Part shown: one piece after another, positions 61,481 through 64,000 of the stretch | How positions within the stretch are numbered: position 1 is the stretch's first letter | Layout: each line of letters opens with the position of its first letter | Assembly (NCBI RefSeq): GCF_963924675.1 | Contig: NC_089222.1 | Coordinates: 139,774,281 to 139,838,280, forward strand | Direction: 5' to 3' | Length of the DNA stretch: 64,000 bases | Source: Phocoena phocoena | Taxonomy: Eukaryota; Chordata; Mammalia; Artiodactyla; Phocoenidae | The notes under the pieces: model-generated | Told to the model about the DNA's origin: nothing | Seen by the model: only the letters and a program-made list of their open reading frames with translations | Database searches by the model: none | Translations under genes and position numbers: made by a program

Positions 61481-62649
61481 GTGGCCACATAACATAAGTA
61501 AAGAAATCTCAGAGGTGACGGGGGGACAAAGTCCCCTGAGAAGAGAAGAGCCATCCTCTAAGCTGTGGGGACAAAAGGAGAGGATGCTGCATTTGAGGCA
61601 TTCCCTAAGCCCTAGGAAAAAGTCCTGCTGGAGCAGATGTGCCACCACCATTGGAAAGGCCTGGAGACTGTCTCTGTCAAACCCCCTTCTCGGAAGATTT
61701 TACACTGCAGAGAAACTCTCTGGTCCTGGCTTTCCAACGGCCTCCTGTATTGTGATTCTCTTCTGCGTCAGCTGTTAAATCTGCCAGGGTATTGGGATGC
61801 CAAAGCGGAATGTTCTGCTTTGGGTCTCCCCTCCCACAGAGGGAACCTGATTCTGAAATTCTAAACACAGAAGTAATATTTTCCTGAAAGCATCAGGAAC
61901 GATTGTTTCATTTATTTATTTTATTTCTACTTATGGTTTTTCAAGAGACATCGACAAGCGTATGTATGTGTCGGGGTGGAGGAGAGATTTAAGCAAAGAT
62001 CTGTTTTGTAAAAAAAATTTAATGAAATCATCACTTTAAAGAAAATATAGATAATTAAAAAACAGTTCAGACTTCCAGAACATTCTCTGAGAGTACTGCA
62101 GTCCTCCATAAGTGTATTTCATGGGAAGAATGATCCACAAATTCTATCCTTTCCAATTCTCCTTTCCACGGCCACTGAGGCAGCGTGCCTAGCCTCAGAG
62201 AGAGAGCTGTAGGAGGAAGAGTGCTGTGTCCCGTCCAGAGGGGGCAAACTGTGTCCAGAGCCACCCACGGATTCAAGCAGCAAGTCATTTTAAGATAACG
62301 GCCCATGATTCCACCTTTAGGCCAGTGTTCTAGAAACATGACATTCACATAGTGGTGCAACAGTATTTTCCGTTTTCTATTCCTTCCACTGTCACAGAGT
62401 CCTCTAAAGTAACAAGGGATGAAACAACTGAAATTCCACTTGAGCCAATGAGTTGTTGAAAATTTATATGCCCTAGAGCTATTAAGCTCCTTCATCACCT
62501 CCCTTAAAATCCTGTATATGAACTTCCTTCATATAACCCTGAGCTTTTAATTTTAAACAAGTCTGCTTCACACATGACAGCAAATATTCAGCAAGAGCCT
62601 GCTATGTGCAAGCCATGAAGTACGTAAAAGATGCTTCATGTTTTTAAAT

Positions 62650-63030
62650 TAACTTTTTTTTTTTTTACTGGAGTATAGTTGATGTACAATATTATATAAG
62701 TTACAGGTGTACAATATGGTGATTCCCCATTTTTAAAGGTTCTACTCCATTTCTAGTTATTATAAAATATTGGCTACATTTCTAGTTATTATAAAATATT
62801 GGCTACATTTCTAGTTATTATAAAATATTGGCTATAATCCCTGTACTGCACAGTATATCCTTGCGGCTTATTTTATATATAATGGTTTGTCCTCTTCATC
62901 CCCCCCCACGTTACCCCTCCTCCCTTCCCCCTCCCCACTTGTAACCACAAGTTTGTTCTCCACGTCTGTGAGTCTGCTTCTTTTTCTTATTTGTTGTAGT
63001 TTTTAGATTCCACCTATAAGTTATATCATG
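62650..63030 (-). repeat. L1 3' end, antisense, with internal triplication
   Basis: Poly(T), ctggagtatagttgatgtac, tgtacaatatggtgattccc, cttgtaaccacaagtttgtt, agattccacctataagttat. It belongs to an older L1 branch than the copies at 7.3 or 43 kb. It contains the 29-bp triplication at 62748-62834. Confidence 0.85.
62748..62834. repeat. Three perfect 29-bp tandem units inside the L1
   Basis: The unit starts catttctagttattataaaa and ends tattggcta. Copies lie at 62748-62776, 62777-62805 and 62806-62834 and are identical. The L1 family has a single unit here. Confidence 0.95.
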
Positions 63031-63279
63031 GTGATCACCAAAACCCTCCAACCTCTGTCAAATCAAAGAAAGGAACTTCTTTAAACAGCTCATTGACACC
63101 GTACTCGTGTTCTCCCTCAGCAAGCCTTGTTAGTAACTTTCCATCCCCTGATTCTAAGATGCTCTCCACTCACGCTGCTCTTTGCAGTTTGCTCTCTCCT
63201 GGTCTTCCAGTGCCAGATCTGTGATAAAGGAAAATGCCCACAATCCCCTCTTAAAGACTAAGGACCTCTAAACTCTAGG

Positions 63280-63465
63280 ATCAGGGGCTGTCACCTGGGG
63301 TTCACGGACCACCCAAGGAGTCCAAGGACAGAACTGGATTTCAATAGTATTAGCTGTCCTTGTCACTCTATGTATTGCCTTTCCTGCATTTTAAAAGCAT
63401 TAATCTGAGAAGGGATTGCAGGCTTCATTAGACTTCCCGAGTGGCTCAAGGCATAACAAAGGATC
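63280..63465. repeat. Decayed hAT-like MER-type element
   Basis: ggggttcacggaccacccaa, ggagtccaaggacagaact and tctgagaagggattgcaggc, then cttcattagacttccc follow a common mammalian hAT MITE. Boundaries are approximate. Confidence 0.5.
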
Positions 63466-64000
63466 AGGGAAGTCATTGGGAGATTGGATTAAAAATCCTA
63501 ACCGAAGCAAAATCAAGTTCCAAGGCTAACAACTGGCTGCTTGGAGTCTGTAAGCAAAGGCAGCACTGTTTTGTGCAGAAGGAAGGGAGGGGGTCGTAAA
63601 GCACCCCCCAGGTATCATCAGGTGGCCCCAGAAGCAGTGGAAGCACCAAAACTGATTCGTGAATTACATGTGGGAACATCGCTTTTGATGCTTACGTTTT
63701 TATTAGAACTCTTAGTCTGATTTTAAAATCCACGGCCCTTTAAGGAAAAACCAACCGACATACTCACATAAACTCATAAGATTCCTTTACTTCTTCCCAT
63801 GGAAACACTCTGTTACCATTTCCAAAATACCAAGGGAAAATGATGGTGAGAATCATAAAGACGGGATAAAAACATAGAGCTTTTCATAGTGCCTCATAGG
63901 GTCTTATAGACATTCACGCCAAAAAAAAAAAATCCAGAGATGCGGAGACCAACTTAACAGATTCTGTGCATCTGATGCTTGATGGACTAATTGACTTATT

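Larger units (their letters stand above)
18932..64000 (-). other. ERG: ERG intron upstream of the exon (partial)
   Basis: Minus-strand intron preceding the exon in transcript order. The upstream ERG exon encoding MIQTVPDPAAHIK was looked for and not seen. In human it is about 53 kb away, beyond the right edge. Apart from the repeats listed separately, I see nothing recognisable in 18932-21580, 21940-24650, 25090-25480, 26350-26930, 28070-31040, 31970-32660, 33800-34740, 36000-37430, 37520-38190, 38450-40080, 41050-42190, 44110-46480, 46880-47290, 47490-48290, 49000-50410, 52870-53650, 53760-54470, 54720-57770, 57960-58330, 61490-62640, 63040-63280 and 63470-64000. Some of these surely contain older repeats that cannot be called by eye. 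Confidence 0.8.

Noticed and set aside
1..64000. Neighbouring ERG exons (Pointed-domain side and the MIQTVPD start exon)
   Set aside because: Looked for by expected residues and bases on the minus strand; not seen. Human distances place them outside the window.
1..64000. CRISPR arrays, operons, insertion sequences, riboswitches or other prokaryotic systems
   Set aside because: The window is mammalian intron; the regular repeats are microsatellites, and the open frames lack bacterial gene structure.

Overview
This is mammalian nuclear DNA from a cetartiodactyl, most probably a cetacean. Four SINE copies have the head expected of the tRNA-derived CHR family of whales, hippos and ruminants ('cttccctggtggcgcagtgg'). 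A longer CHR subtype is also present. The L1 3' ends are of the cetartiodactyl type, and no BovB or Bov-tA/ART2A element was seen, which argues against a ruminant. All assignments were made by eye, without a database search.

The only protein-coding sequence I can support is one 218-bp internal exon on the minus strand (18714-18931). It encodes the N-terminal part of the ETS transcription factor ERG, upstream of the Pointed domain. It has a consensus acceptor and donor, keeps the internal Met40 and the ASSSS degron, and differs from the human protein as I remember it at two residues. Everything else is ERG intron: 1-18713 is the intron after this exon in transcript order, and 18932-64000 is part of the long intron before it. 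In human the neighbouring coding exons lie roughly 22 kb and 53 kb away, so their absence here is expected.

The introns hold a layered record of transposition. The old layer is MIR, L2, ancient L1 3' ends, MER5A-like and other hAT-type relics, MLT1-like LTRs and a tRNA-Ile-like relic with an A tail. The younger layer is cetartiodactyl L1 3' ends, CHR SINEs and a short mariner, many with readable target-site duplications (TSDs). Several are nested: a mariner inside the TSD of an L1 (31.7-32.0 kb), an L1 inside a DNA transposon inside an older L1 (42.2-43.5 kb), a CHR SINE inside an inverted L1 (6.5-7.1 kb), an L1 inside an LTR-like repeat (14.6-15.2 kb) and a MER5A inside a MIR (27.7-28.1 kb).

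Simple repeats include a C-rich minisatellite (15.3 kb), a 440-bp ACAT/CA-rich array (25.5 kb), and several (CA)n, (GT)n and (AT)n tracts. A locally rearranged segment at 51.7-52.9 kb has a perfect 30-bp inverted repeat and a dispersed 130-bp duplication.

I found no new genetic system. The most interesting items are the ERG exon, the rearranged segment at 51.7 kb, the nested insertions that give relative ages, and the tRNA-Ile-like retroposed relic.
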